From assembly GCF_000711875.1 (NCBI RefSeq), contig NZ_JONM01000003.1, positions 124,001 to 188,000 of the forward strand: DNA of 64,000 nt, read 5' to 3'. The stretch comes from Andreprevotia chitinilytica DSM 18519. GTDB lineage: Bacteria; Pseudomonadota; Gammaproteobacteria; Burkholderiales; Chitinibacteraceae. Below the pieces are notes generated by a model. It was not told the origin of the DNA. It worked only from the letters and a program-made list of their open reading frames with translations, and made no database searches. Positions 43,409 through 53,490 of the stretch are shown one piece after another; within the stretch, counting starts at the first letter, position 1; every line of letters begins with the position of its first letter. The position numbers and the translations under genes are program-made.

Positions 43409-44086
43409 ATGAGTTTTTCCGCCGAATGGGATTCGATCTATAAGGCCAGGCACCAACACACTGCCTGGCCGTGGTCTGAACTAGTGGGATATGTGCGGCG
43501 TTACGGGCCGCCATCGCTGGCTGGCGCGCGCGTGCTGGAGCTTGGCTGCGGCAGCGGCGCCAACATCCCGTTCTTTCTGAGCGCCGGGGCGGACTACTAC
43601 GCCATCGAAGGCAGCCAGGCCGCGCTGGATGTCGTGCTGCAGCGGTATCCCGAGCTGGTCGGCCGGGTGGTGCTCGGCGATTTCACCGTTGATATTCCGT
43701 TGCCGGGCCAGTTCGATCTGATCGTGGATCGATCATCGCTCACGCATAACACCACCGAGGCCATCGAGCGCACCTTGCGTATGCTCGCGCAGCGACTGGT
43801 GCCGGGCGGACGGTTGATCGGTATCGACTGGTTTTCCGACCGTCACAGCGACCGGCAATTCGGCCGCGCGCAGGATGAACACACGCTGACCGATTTCAGC
43901 GCCGGCCAGTTCGTCAATTGCGGCAACGTGCATTTCTCTGATGAGGCGCATCTGCGTGCGCTGCTGGCGGATTTTCGTCTGCTGGCGCTGGAGCACAAGG
44001 AAGTGCAGAACCGCCTTTCGCCGGAGCAAAAGGTGTTCGCCAGCTGGCATTTCGCGGTGGAGAAACCCGTGGTGGAGCAAGCATGA
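43409..44086 (+). CDS. Class I SAM-dependent methyltransferase
   Basis: The 225-residue protein has SAM motif I RVLELGCGSGANIPFFL, the acidic residue in YYAIEGSQAAL and a motif IV region DLIVDRSSLTHN. Start at 43409 gives MSFSAEWDSIY, the natural domain start; longer frames run back into the preceding gene. It could methylate an amino or carboxyl group of the glycan or of a lipid-linked precursor. Substrate unknown. ATGA overlap with the deacetylase. Confidence 0.85.
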   Translation: MSFSAEWDSIYKARHQHTAWPWSELVGYVRRYGPPSLAGARVLELGCGSGANIPFFLSAGADYYAIEGSQAALDVVLQRYPELVGRVVLGDFTVDIPLPGQFDLIVDRSSLTHNTTEAIERTLRMLAQRLVPGGRLIGIDWFSDRHSDRQFGRAQDEHTLTDFSAGQFVNCGNVHFSDEAHLRALLADFRLLALEHKEVQNRLSPEQKVFASWHFAVEKPVVEQA

Positions 44087-44766
44087 GCCAGACCGTTCTT
44101 GTCATCGCCGCGCATCCGGACGACGAAGTATTGGGCTGCGGTGGCGCGATCGCTCGCCATGCTGCGCGTAGCGATCGGGTGCACGTGGCGATCCTGGCGC
44201 AAGGGCTATACAGCCGTGGCGAGCCGACCGATGCGGAAGTAGCCGCGCTGCGATCGGCGAGCGAAAAAGCGAGCGCCATCTTGAGGGTCGCCAGCCTTGA
44301 CTTGCTGGATTACCCCGACAACCGCATGGACACGGTGGCCCGGCTCGATGTGACGCAAACAGTGGAGCAACTGATCGCCACACATCGGCCGAGCGTGGTG
44401 TACACGCACTGGGCCGGGGATGTGAACGTGGATCACCGGCGTATCCACGAGGCCGTGGTCACGGCATGCCGCCCGCAACCAGGGCATCCGGTGGAGACAT
44501 TATTGTTTTTCGAGATTGCCTCATCGACCGAATGGCAGCCACCGGGCAGCGCGGCGCCGTTCCTGCCCAACTGGTTTATCGATATTTCAGCCACGCTGGA
44601 TGCCAAGTTGAGTGCCTTGCAGGCCTATGCGGCGGAAATGCGGCCTTGGCCGCATGCGCGCTCGCTGCAAGCGGTTGAGCACTTGGCGCGCTGGCGTGGT
44701 GCCAGCGTCGGTTATGAAGCAGCAGAAGCATTCGTGCTGGGGCGGCAACGCCTCGGCCAGCAATGA
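44083..44766 (+). CDS. PIG-L family N-deacetylase
   Basis: The 227-residue protein has the zinc motif VIAAHPDDEVLGCGG, then THWAGDVNVDHRRIHEAV supplying the third zinc histidine. PIG-L/LmbE enzymes remove N-acetyl groups from amino sugars. Together with acyltransferase and methyltransferases in the operon, it suggests swapping of one N-acyl group for another on the glycan. Four-base overlaps join it to both neighbours. Confidence 0.92.
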   Translation: MSQTVLVIAAHPDDEVLGCGGAIARHAARSDRVHVAILAQGLYSRGEPTDAEVAALRSASEKASAILRVASLDLLDYPDNRMDTVARLDVTQTVEQLIATHRPSVVYTHWAGDVNVDHRRIHEAVVTACRPQPGHPVETLLFFEIASSTEWQPPGSAAPFLPNWFIDISATLDAKLSALQAYAAEMRPWPHARSLQAVEHLARWRGASVGYEAAEAFVLGRQRLGQQ

Positions 44767-44780
44767 GACAGGGAGTTCAA

Positions 44781-46049
44781 GTGGATAACAAGAAGCTGAT
44801 CGATTGGAAAACCGATGCCTGGAAAGACCATGGCATGGTGGCGTGGTACGCCCAGCGCATGGTCGGCAATCAAGGCACCAACCGCCTCAAGAACCGTGTC
44901 GAAGTCGGCTTGTGCGAGCGCTTCGCGGTCGGGCGCGATCTGCTGGACGTCGGCGTCGGCACGGGCCGGGCATCGTTGCCATTGGCACGCAAGGGCATGC
45001 AGCTGACCGGCGTCGATAGCTCGCAAGCCATGCTGGATGAATGCGGTCGGCAGGCCGGCAATATGCCGGTGCGCCTGCTGCCGGGCGATGTGCAGAAGCT
45101 GCCCTTGCCCGATCACGCTTTCGATACGCTGATTTCGCTGAACGTGATGACGCACTTCCCGCACGTTGAAAACGTGCTCAAGGAGTGGAAGCGCGTGGTG
45201 CGGCCGGACGGGCGCATCATTTTCGACATCTATTCGCTGGACCACCTGTGCTACAACCGCCGCCGCGACGTGACGCTGGACGATCTGATCGCCCAAGGCC
45301 CGGAGCGCTTCAGCATGCACCTGAAGGCAGCAGAAATCGTCGAGATCGCCAACCGGCTGGATCTGGCCATTGTGGCAGTCGTGCCCTATGGCAGCGCGTT
45401 TTCCGGCGAGTATCAGCGCCCCGGCATGGCGACACCGCTGCAGTTCCAGAACTGGTGGGGACGCCAGCTCGACTGGATCGCCAACGACGACAGCCTGCTG
45501 GACCTGGCTTACTTCCTCGATACCGAATGGTTCGGCCGCCTGCCGCTGCTTAGCACCGGCCGTTTCATGGCCGTGCTCGAGTGCCGCCGCGATCCGGAAG
45601 GCAACGCGCGCTGGATGCAGCAGCAAGAGCAAAAGACCGTCTTGCTGGGTCAAAAGCTGGATGAAGATTGCCTGCGGCAATTGCTTGAGGCGCCGCAGCC
45701 GAACGGATTGGACACCTCCCTGGCGCAATGGCGCGAGCGCTTTGCCAGCCATTTGGGCGGCGCACGCAATCGCGTGTTTGCCTACATGTTGTTAAGCAGT
45801 TTTCTGCAGAACGCTGACGCACTGAGCTTTGAGGCATTGGCTGGCGCCGAGCTGGGCGCGGTGTTGCAAGGCTGGCTGAATGCCGAATCCCGCGATCGTG
45901 ATATTGCTGCCAGCGTCACCGGTTGGCACCGGCAGAACGATTTTTCGGCCGCACTGAACATGCATGACGTCGACCTCGGTACGGCGATCGAATATGAATT
46001 GCTGCGCACCTTGAATGTTGCAGGGCAGAGAGAACAAGCCAAGTCATGA
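44781..46049 (+). CDS. SAM-dependent methyltransferase with extended C-terminal region
   Basis: About 422 residues. SAM motif I is RDLLDVGVGTGRASLPLA, followed by GVDSSQAMLDECG and HAFDTLISLNVMTHFPHV, the ubiquinone/SAM_11 class. The last 170 residues are helical, without known motif. GTG at 44781 has GGGAG five bases upstream; ATG at 44763, overlapping the deacetylase stop, would add six residues. Its stop overlaps the giant glycosyltransferase gene by ATGA. Third methyltransferase gene of the operon, so more than one position of the glycan is likely methylated. Confidence 0.85.
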   Translation: MDNKKLIDWKTDAWKDHGMVAWYAQRMVGNQGTNRLKNRVEVGLCERFAVGRDLLDVGVGTGRASLPLARKGMQLTGVDSSQAMLDECGRQAGNMPVRLLPGDVQKLPLPDHAFDTLISLNVMTHFPHVENVLKEWKRVVRPDGRIIFDIYSLDHLCYNRRRDVTLDDLIAQGPERFSMHLKAAEIVEIANRLDLAIVAVVPYGSAFSGEYQRPGMATPLQFQNWWGRQLDWIANDDSLLDLAYFLDTEWFGRLPLLSTGRFMAVLECRRDPEGNARWMQQQEQKTVLLGQKLDEDCLRQLLEAPQPNGLDTSLAQWRERFASHLGGARNRVFAYMLLSSFLQNADALSFEALAGAELGAVLQGWLNAESRDRDIAASVTGWHRQNDFSAALNMHDVDLGTAIEYELLRTLNVAGQREQAKS

Positions 46050-49000
46050 AAAAAACAGCGCTGTTATATGCATTGTGGGAAAAGAACCTGCCGGCCTTGC
46101 GCGCCTATCTCGCGGGCCGACCACGCATCGTTGTCGTGCCGGATGCGTTTGTCACGCCAGCCCTGACCGATGCCATTCGTGAGAGCGGCTCCGAGCTGCG
46201 AACCGTATCGTCAAGCCACGTTCAGGACGCGCCGGCGCTACGGCAGGATGTCGCCAATCGCTTCGGCCAGGTCAAACGGGCCTTCGCATCGGTGAACTGG
46301 TACGAATTCCAGTCCGCACACCCGGCGGCTGGATCGCTGGAGCGGCCAGCCCTCGATCAACTCAACCTGCAGTGGCCGGTCATGGCGAGCTGGTTGAGCA
46401 GCCTGGATGCGCTGACGGCCGAGCTGGATTTTGAAATCGCCCTGGTCAACGAGGCCGTTTTGCAGCCCGGCAAACTGCTGTCGCTCTGGTCGCGTGCGCA
46501 TGGGGTGCCGGTGTTGCTGGTATCACACGGTACAGCGCTGGGCCGCGCCTATAGCCAGACTGACGAATCCGAAGCCAGCTTGCCGGACCATATTGCCGTG
46601 TTCAGCGAACGCAGCGCGCAGTTCTTTCGTGATTGCGGCGTGGCCGAGGAGCGCATCGCCATCATCGGCAACCCGGCGTGGGATGTCTTCCCGCAGCTGG
46701 CGGCCCAGCGCCCGCAATTGCGGGCCGCGCTGAGCCAGAATTACGGGTTGCCGGCGAACGCGAAATGGGTGTTGTACGGCACCACCTGGAATGCACAGTT
46801 GAGTGCGCTGGATAACCGCGATTTCCTGCAGCAGTTCGACGCGCTCTGCCACGCGCATGCCGAGGTTTGTCGCCAGCTTGGCGGCGATGTCTGGCTCATT
46901 GTCAAAGACCGTTTGACCGATGTGGTACGCCAGTCGCAAGAAGCGCCGTTCCGCGAGATCGCCGCCCGGTACGGCATCGAGCAGCGGGTGGTGTACACGC
47001 TCAACAATGGTCAGGAATGGGTGGCATCGGCTGATGTGGTGATCTCGTCCGGCTCCAACCTGTCGATTGAAGCCGTCCTCGCCGGTACGCCGGCCATTGA
47101 TGTGGTCAGCGACTTCAGTCTGTTGACGGGCACGGTATTCGCCCCGGATGAAGGCATCGTCAGCGTTGAATGGCCGCAACTGGCCGCAGCGGTGACGTTG
47201 CTGGTGGGTGATCAGCAAGCCCGTAACACGTGCCTGAATGTTGCCCAGGCAGTGCGCGGCCGCTTCAATCGCGGTACTGACGGTCTGGCATCGCAACGGC
47301 TGGCCGAGCTGATCGCAAAAATAGCCGGGTCTGGAGAGGCGGTGGCTGAGGTTCCCGTCAACCAGGGGTATGTCTGGCAGACGCATCTGGATGTGCAGCA
47401 CACCGATGTCGAGGTGGCTTACCACGATACCGCCCGCAGCCCGTTGATCGATGCCTTCCAGACCGAGCCGACCTTTGTGCTGGATATTGGCTGCGCCGCT
47501 GGTGCGAATAGCGGCTTGCTCAAGCAGCGCTTTCCCAAGGCCAAGGTCTGGGGGCTGGAAATCAACGAAGGGGCGGCGGCAGAGGCGGCCAAGAAGATCG
47601 ACCATGTGCTGGTCGGCAAATTCGAGGACTTTGACCTCGAGAAAGAAGGCATCGCACCCGGTTCGCTCGATGGCGTCATCCTCGCCGATGTGCTGGAGCA
47701 CATGTACAACCCGTGGTCGGTGCTGGTGGCGCTCAGGCCATTCCTGGCGCCGAACGCGCAGGTCATCATCTCGATTCCCAATGTCCGCAACCTGCGCCTG
47801 ATGCGGGATCTGACCGATGGCTACTGGGAATACGAGCCGGCCGGTTTGCTGGATATCACCCACATCCGCTTCTTTACGCTGACTGAGTTCCGGCGTGTGC
47901 TGTTTGAAACCGGCTACCACTTCAAGTCGGTGTTGTACTCGCTCGATGCCCAGTTGCAGAGCTTGTTCACCACGCTGAAAGACCGTGAAACGATCGATGT
48001 CGAAGTCGGCCGGTTGAGCATGAAGGGCTTGAGCCGGGACGACTTCACCGAGTTGTGCTCGCTGCAGTTCATCATGCGGGTGGGCGTGGGTGAGCAGCCA
48101 GCCGATTTGCTGGGCAAGTATGCGGGCCGTGCCGCGCTGAGTCGTCCGGCCGCGCCGCGCCGCGTAGAGCGGCTGGCGGTGGTGGTGCATTTGCCAGAGT
48201 CGCCGGCCTGGGCGGGTATCGCCACGCGCCTGAAGCAGATACCCATCCCGTTCGACTTGTTTGTCACCACGACGCTTGAGCAGGCCGCGTCGGTGCAGGC
48301 AGCCGTCGGGCCTGAGTATCCGCAGGCGCGGCTGGGTGTGTATGAAGATTGTGGCCGTGACATCTGGCCGCTGATTTCCCTGCTGCGCGACGAGCCGGTG
48401 GCGGAATACGACTATGTCTGCAAGGTCTACGGCGCTCGTCAGGCCGACGGCGAGCAATACCCGGCTGACCTGTTGCAGGCCGTATTGCCGAGTACCGAGG
48501 AGATCGAAAAGACGCTCGCGGTGTTCCGCCAGTACCCCGATGTCGGCATCCAGACCGCCAAGAAATACCTATGGAATTCACGCCACCACGTGGCCTTGCA
48601 TGGGGCGCAGATCGAGGCGCTGGAAAAGCAGCTGGGCTTCGATCCGATGTCGCTGGACTACGAGTTTGCCGCTGATGGCATGTTCTGGTGCCGGGGCAAG
48701 GCGCTACAGGCCCTGCAGACGCTGGGCTTGAATCAAGGCGACTTTGCGGTTGTGCCGGAGCAATACGATTCCTCGCTGGCCTATTCGGTCGAGCGCGTGT
48801 TGCCGCTGGTGGCCGCCAAGGCCGGCTTGCGGACGGTGGATTTTGACTACGACGGCCAATATGAAAACCCGCGCATCGGCGCGGAGAGCAAGCGTTATGC
48901 CAATTGGCTGGCCCAGCGGCAGTTGTCGAATAGCCAGGGGCGTCTGATCGATGCACGCCTCGCTCAATTGCCGCTTGCGCCGGTGCGTATCTATATCGTC

Positions 49001-51571
49001 GATCGCACCGGCTCGCTGGACGGCATCATCAAGACCATCAACAGCTTGTCGTCTCAGTTCTTCAAGAGTGTGGTGCCAACCATCGTCTCCTCGCTGGCAG
49101 ACCCGATGGTTGGCAAAGAAGGGGGATTGACGTGGCTGACCGCTGAGTCCGCCGGATATGCCACCTTGCTCGCCCATGCGACGACGGTGGATGAGGGCTG
49201 GATTGCCATCGTCGAAGCCGGAGATCAGTTCAATCACGATGGTTTGCTGTTAAGTCTGCTTGCGGCGACAGAACACCCGGATTGGGCCGCCGTGTATGCC
49301 GATGACGATTGGCTGGATACCTTGCGCAATCCGGTTTATCCGCGCTTCAAGCCGGATTTCAACCTCGATATGCTGCGCTCGATTCCCTATGCCGATGGCT
49401 TGCTGCTGCTGAAGCGTTCGACCCTGGATTATCTGGCCGATCCGACCCAACCGCTGGAAGAGGGCGCAGAACAGATCGACGCCTTGCTGCGCGTATTTGA
49501 TCGCGAAGGTTTCGCCGCCATTGGCCACTTTGCCGAGATCGTCTGCCACCTTGCGCCGCATCCATGGCGTATTCCGGGTGACGAGCAATATCGCAATGCC
49601 TTTGGCCGTGCCGTGCTGGCGCACTATCGGCGCAATGGCCTTGAGGTCGCAGTCGAACCTGATTCGGCACCGGGCAGCGTGCGGACTCATTTCCTGCACC
49701 CTACGCAGCCGCTGGTGTCGATTCTGGTGCCTACCAAGGATCAACTGCCGGTATTGCGCCGTTGCGTCGAGAGCCTGCTGGAAAAAACCACTTACCCGAA
49801 TTACGAGCTGTTGATCATCGACAACAACAGCGAAACCAAGGATGCACTGGCCTATCTGGAAGGCATCGCCGCCTTCGGGAACCCGCGCGTTCGGGTCTTG
49901 CGCTACCCGAAGCCGTTCAACTTTTCCGCCATCAACAACTTCGCCGCCCGTGAAGCGCAAGGGGAATACCTGCTCCTGCTCAACAACGATACGGCGATTG
50001 TGCAGGCCAACTGGATCGAGGAAATGTTGCACCACGCCCAACGCCCGGAAGTCGGCGCGGTGGGCGCGAAGCTGTACTTCCCGGATGGACGCATTCAGCA
50101 TGCCGGCGTGGTGCTGGGCCTGCGCGGCCCGGCGGATCACCCGTTCATCGGCCTGCCGCTGGACGCGCCCGGCTACATGAACCGCTTGCTGGTGGACCAG
50201 AACTACAGCGTGGTGACCGCTGCCTGCATGATGGTCCGCAAATCGGTGTATGAAGCGATGCACGGCATGGACGAGGGGGTCTTCAAGGTCTCCTACAACG
50301 ATGTCGATCTGTGCCTCAAGATCCGAGAGGCCGGTTACCTCGTGGTCTGGACGCCGCATGCCACCGTGCTGCACGAGGGCAGTGTCAGCCAGACCCGCAT
50401 CGACCCGGTGGCGCAGGAAGCCAAGCGCAAGCGCTTCCAGGGCGAGCAGGATGCGATGTATCGGAAGTGGCTGCCACAACTGGCGCAGGATCCGGCCTAC
50501 AACAAGAACCTGTTCCTGCATGGCAACGGTTTCGAGCCGGAAGTACGCCCCCTGGTCACCTGGCAGCCCTTGAGCTGGCGGCCAGCGCCGCGCGTGCTGG
50601 CGCATCCGGCTGACAGCATGGGCTGCGGCCAGTACCGCATCATTCAGCCCTTCATGGCGCTGGAGAACGATCTGCAGATCACCGGCGGCATGTCATGGGA
50701 GCTGCTGAATCCGGTGGATTTGCAGCGCGTCGACCCCGATGTGCTGGTGCTGCAACGGCAGATTTCCGACGAACAGCTACGGTTCCTCGGCAATTTCAAG
50801 AATTTCTCCCAGGCATTCAAGGTGTATGAGCTCGATGACTATTTGCCGAACCTGCCTCTGAAAAGCGCACACCGCAGCCATATGCCCAAGGACATCGTCA
50901 AATCCTTGCGCCGCGCGTTGACGATGGTGGATCGCTTCGTGGTATCGAGCGAACCGCTGGCCGATGCATTCGCTGGTTTCCATCCCGATATCCGCGTGGT
51001 TCACAACCGTCTGCCGGTTGAGTGGTGGGGCAGTGTGGCCAGCCAGCGCCGTGTCGGGCGCAAGCCGCGGGTTGGTTGGGCGGGCGGTGCCAGCCACACT
51101 GGTGATCTGGAACTGATCGCCGATGTGGTGAAGGAGTTGGCGGGTGAGGTTGAGTGGGTGTTTTTCGGCATGTGCCCAGATAAGCTGCGACCGCATGTCC
51201 ATGAGTTCCATGGCGGAGTGCCGATCAGCGAATATCCGGCCAAACTGGCTAGCCTTAATCTCGATCTCGCCTTGGCGCCGCTGGAATACAACCAGTTCAA
51301 TGACTGCAAGAGCAATCTGCGCCTGCTGGAATATGGCATCTGCGGCTTTCCGGTCATCGCGACCGATAGCATTTGCTACCGGGGCGATCTACCGGTGACG
51401 CTGGTCAAGAAGAACAAGCACAAGGATTGGGTTGATGCGATTCGTGCCCATCTGGCCGATCTGGACGAGACGGCACGCCGGGGTGACGCCCTGCGTGAAG
51501 TAGTGCGCAAGGACTGGATGCTCAGCGGTGACAATCTCGATAAGTGGCGTCGGGCCTGGTTGCCGGACTGA
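46046..51571 (+). CDS. Giant multi-module glycosyltransferase (1841 residues), candidate flagellin glycan assembly enzyme
   Basis: Modules in order: residues 1-430 resemble CDP-glycerol/capsule GT-B transferases (SHGTALGRAYSQTD, VISSGSNLSIEAVLAGTPAI); 450-690 a SAM methyltransferase (FVLDIGCAAGANSGLLKQRF, LADVLEHMYNPW); 705-970 an RgpF-like rhamnan-synthesis domain (VYEDCGRDIWPLISLL, YVCKVYG); 985-1215 a GT2-like domain (AAVYADDDWLD); 1220-1450 a full GT2 domain (VSILVPTKDQLPVLRRC, LLLLNNDTAIVQANW, GVFKVSYNDVDLCLKI); 1515-1841 a GT4-like C-terminus (HPADSMGCGQYRI, GWAGGASHTGDLEL, PLEYNQFNDCKSNLRLLEYG). No membrane segment. Last gene of the sugar operon and 198 bases before fliC, so glycan build-up on flagellin in the cytoplasm is the best guess. 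Confidence 0.88.
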   Translation: MKKTALLYALWEKNLPALRAYLAGRPRIVVVPDAFVTPALTDAIRESGSELRTVSSSHVQDAPALRQDVANRFGQVKRAFASVNWYEFQSAHPAAGSLERPALDQLNLQWPVMASWLSSLDALTAELDFEIALVNEAVLQPGKLLSLWSRAHGVPVLLVSHGTALGRAYSQTDESEASLPDHIAVFSERSAQFFRDCGVAEERIAIIGNPAWDVFPQLAAQRPQLRAALSQNYGLPANAKWVLYGTTWNAQLSALDNRDFLQQFDALCHAHAEVCRQLGGDVWLIVKDRLTDVVRQSQEAPFREIAARYGIEQRVVYTLNNGQEWVASADVVISSGSNLSIEAVLAGTPAIDVVSDFSLLTGTVFAPDEGIVSVEWPQLAAAVTLLVGDQQARNTCLNVAQAVRGRFNRGTDGLASQRLAELIAKIAGSGEAVAEVPVNQGYVWQTHLDVQHTDVEVAYHDTARSPLIDAFQTEPTFVLDIGCAAGANSGLLKQRFPKAKVWGLEINEGAAAEAAKKIDHVLVGKFEDFDLEKEGIAPGSLDGVILADVLEHMYNPWSVLVALRPFLAPNAQVIISIPNVRNLRLMRDLTDGYWEYEPAGLLDITHIRFFTLTEFRRVLFETGYHFKSVLYSLDAQLQSLFTTLKDRETIDVEVGRLSMKGLSRDDFTELCSLQFIMRVGVGEQPADLLGKYAGRAALSRPAAPRRVERLAVVVHLPESPAWAGIATRLKQIPIPFDLFVTTTLEQAASVQAAVGPEYPQARLGVYEDCGRDIWPLISLLRDEPVAEYDYVCKVYGARQADGEQYPADLLQAVLPSTEEIEKTLAVFRQYPDVGIQTAKKYLWNSRHHVALHGAQIEALEKQLGFDPMSLDYEFAADGMFWCRGKALQALQTLGLNQGDFAVVPEQYDSSLAYSVERVLPLVAAKAGLRTVDFDYDGQYENPRIGAESKRYANWLAQRQLSNSQGRLIDARLAQLPLAPVRIYIVDRTGSLDGIIKTINSLSSQFFKSVVPTIVSSLADPMVGKEGGLTWLTAESAGYATLLAHATTVDEGWIAIVEAGDQFNHDGLLLSLLAATEHPDWAAVYADDDWLDTLRNPVYPRFKPDFNLDMLRSIPYADGLLLLKRSTLDYLADPTQPLEEGAEQIDALLRVFDREGFAAIGHFAEIVCHLAPHPWRIPGDEQYRNAFGRAVLAHYRRNGLEVAVEPDSAPGSVRTHFLHPTQPLVSILVPTKDQLPVLRRCVESLLEKTTYPNYELLIIDNNSETKDALAYLEGIAAFGNPRVRVLRYPKPFNFSAINNFAAREAQGEYLLLLNNDTAIVQANWIEEMLHHAQRPEVGAVGAKLYFPDGRIQHAGVVLGLRGPADHPFIGLPLDAPGYMNRLLVDQNYSVVTAACMMVRKSVYEAMHGMDEGVFKVSYNDVDLCLKIREAGYLVVWTPHATVLHEGSVSQTRIDPVAQEAKRKRFQGEQDAMYRKWLPQLAQDPAYNKNLFLHGNGFEPEVRPLVTWQPLSWRPAPRVLAHPADSMGCGQYRIIQPFMALENDLQITGGMSWELLNPVDLQRVDPDVLVLQRQISDEQLRFLGNFKNFSQAFKVYELDDYLPNLPLKSAHRSHMPKDIVKSLRRALTMVDRFVVSSEPLADAFAGFHPDIRVVHNRLPVEWWGSVASQRRVGRKPRVGWAGGASHTGDLELIADVVKELAGEVEWVFFGMCPDKLRPHVHEFHGGVPISEYPAKLASLNLDLALAPLEYNQFNDCKSNLRLLEYGICGFPVIATDSICYRGDLPVTLVKKNKHKDWVDAIRAHLADLDETARRGDALREVVRKDWMLSGDNLDKWRRAWLPD

Positions 51572-51615
51572 TTTTGCAGCCGAAATCGGTAAGTTAATTT
51601 TAAGTAAATAGCCAA

Positions 51616-51650
51616 GCGGGCCTCTCTTTAGAGGCCCGCATCATTTTTTT
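51616..51650 (+). terminator. Rho-independent terminator ending the sugar operon
   Basis: A perfect 10-base stem (GCGGGCCTCT with AGAGGCCCGC) around a CTTT loop is followed, three bases on, by seven T. It isolates the operon from the flagellin promoter. Confidence 0.88.
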
Positions 51651-51672
51651 CTTATTTTCCTAAGGTTTCCCC

Positions 51673-51699
51673 TAAAGTTTCCCAAGCGAGGGCCGATAG
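51673..51699 (+). promoter_or_regulatory. Sigma-28 (FliA) promoter of fliC
   Basis: TAAAGTTT, an 11-base spacer, then GCCGATAG: one base from the consensus TAAAGTTT-N11-GCCGATAA. It lies 71 bases before the flagellin start. Confidence 0.92.
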
Positions 51700-51769
51700 A
51701 GCACACAAGGGCGCGTTTTATGCTCCCGAGGTCGTAATCAAGCACACGTTCTCGTGAGGAGAAACAACC

Positions 51770-53389
51770 ATGCCTTCAGTCATTAACACAAACGTCGCGT
51801 CGCTCAACGCGCAGCTCAATCTGAGCAAGTCACAAGACAGCCTCAACACGTCGTTGCAGCGCTTGTCTTCCGGCTTGCGTATCAACAGCGCCAAGGATGA
51901 TGCGGCCGGTCTGGCGATCTCCCAACGGTTTACCTCGCAAATCAACGGGATGAATCAAGCGCAACGGAACGCCAATGACGGCGTGTCGCTCGCGCAAACC
52001 GGTGAAGGCGCTCTTGGCCAAATGGGCGATCTGCTGCAACGTGTTCGCCAACTGGCGGTTCAGTCCGGCAACGCCACCAACTCCGATTCCGACCGTCAGG
52101 CCATCAACTCCGAAGTGTCGCAGCTGACCTCGGAGCTGGATCGTTTCGCGCAAACCACGCAGTTCAACGGCCAGAAGATTTTCGACGGCAGCTTCACCGC
52201 CGCCACCTACCAGGTTGGCGCCAACGCCGGCGAAACCATTACCGCGACGACGGCAAACTTGCGCACTAGCCAGTATGGTACTTACCAGATGGGTGATGGC
52301 GTCGGTACCGGCACCTTGACGACCAGCAACTTCGTGACCGGTTCGACCAGCTACGCAGTGGGCGCCACCGGTACGGTAAACGTGGCCAGCGGCGCTGTGA
52401 GCAATACCGGTACGTTCGCCATCAACGGCGTCAGCGTTTCGGTCACCACCACCGATATGGCAAACGATATTGCCGCCAAGATCAATCAGGCCAATACCGG
52501 TGTCAAGGCGACAGCAAGCACCGAAACGACGCTCTCGCTCGGTTCCGGCAGTTTCACCCTGGCGGTTGCTTCCAGCAGCTCCACCTTCCAGTCGGTTGCC
52601 TTCAACGTCACGCAAACCGGTGCGGGTAATACGGTTGGCGCGAATGACTACCAACAAGCGATTTCGGCGTTCAATGCCAAATCGTCGCAAACGGGTGTTA
52701 CTGCCCAGTTGGCTACGTTCAAGGACACGACCGGTACGACTTCGTACGGTATCAAGCTGACCAACGGCGCTGGCCAGAACATCGATTTGAGCGCGGCCAG
52801 CGGTTCGGCAAGCGGCTTCGGTGGCGCAGTGAGCGGTTGGAACTTTGACCCGGCGACCTCGCAAGGTGCGGATCAACGCCTGAAGGCGAGCTCGGTGTTT
52901 GCCGCAGGTGCTTCCGGTAACGTCGCATTTGCTGGCCAAGTGGTGTTGAATTCGTCCAACTCCTTCGCAGTTTCGACCAGCGGTGCGTCCTTCTCCTCCG
53001 GCGTGCTGTTTACCGCTGCAGGTGCTGCGACAGGTGCAGTGTTTGCATCCGGCTCGAACTTCCAGGCTGACCAGAAGACGGTCGACAAGCTCGATGTATC
53101 AACAGTGGAAGGTGCAACCCAAGCGCTGCGTCTGGTTGACGATGCACTGACCAAGATCAACGATCAACGCGCCAAGTTCGGTGCCCTGCAAAGCCGCTTC
53201 TCGGCCACGATCGCGAATCTGGGAACCACGGCCGAGAACATGAGCGCTGCGCGAAGCCGAATCCAGGATACGGACTTTGCCTCGGAAACGGCCAACCTGA
53301 CCCGAGCGCAGATCTTGCAACAGGCTGGTACGGCAATGCTCTCGCAAGCGAACTCGCTGCCGCAACAGGTACTGAGCTTGCTCAAGTAA
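51770..53389 (+). CDS. fliC: Flagellin FliC
   Basis: The 539-residue protein has the D0/D1 N-terminus ([39 protein letters not shown]) and the matching C-terminus ([20 protein letters not shown], ending [10 protein letters not shown]). The central D2/D3 region of about 270 residues is rich in threonine, serine, alanine and glycine, offering many O-glycosylation sites. GAGGAG precedes the ATG. It builds the flagellar filament after export by the type III apparatus. The sigma-28 promoter and the upstream sugar operon make it the likely acceptor of that glycan. No cysteine is seen, as is usual. Confidence 0.97.
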   Translation: MPSVINTNVASLNAQLNLSKSQDSLNTSLQRLSSGLRINSAKDDAAGLAISQRFTSQINGMNQAQRNANDGVSLAQTGEGALGQMGDLLQRVRQLAVQSGNATNSDSDRQAINSEVSQLTSELDRFAQTTQFNGQKIFDGSFTAATYQVGANAGETITATTANLRTSQYGTYQMGDGVGTGTLTTSNFVTGSTSYAVGATGTVNVASGAVSNTGTFAINGVSVSVTTTDMANDIAAKINQANTGVKATASTETTLSLGSGSFTLAVASSSSTFQSVAFNVTQTGAGNTVGANDYQQAISAFNAKSSQTGVTAQLATFKDTTGTTSYGIKLTNGAGQNIDLSAASGSASGFGGAVSGWNFDPATSQGADQRLKASSVFAAGASGNVAFAGQVVLNSSNSFAVSTSGASFSSGVLFTAAGAATGAVFASGSNFQADQKTVDKLDVSTVEGATQALRLVDDALTKINDQRAKFGALQSRFSATIANLGTTAENMSAARSRIQDTDFASETANLTRAQILQQAGTAMLSQANSLPQQVLSLLK

Positions 53390-53411
53390 TCGAGTGATGA
53401 CTCAGGTAAGT

Positions 53412-53472
53412 CAGGCAATCACAGTACGATTGCCTGGCTGATGCCCCGGCCCGGTTCTCCGGGTCGGGGCAT
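53412..53472 (+). terminator. Two hairpins after fliC
   Basis: CAGGCAATC/GATTGCCTG and ATGCCCCGGCCCGG/CCGGGTCGGGGCAT lie in series, without a T run. They may stabilise the fliC message or partly block read-through into flaG. Confidence 0.5.
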
Positions 53473-53490
53473 TCCCATAGGAGGTTGATC

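Noticed and set aside
46523-48457. 644-residue minus-strand open frame inside the giant glycosyltransferase gene
   Set aside because: Complement of clear GT-B and methyltransferase motifs; no independent signal for a gene.
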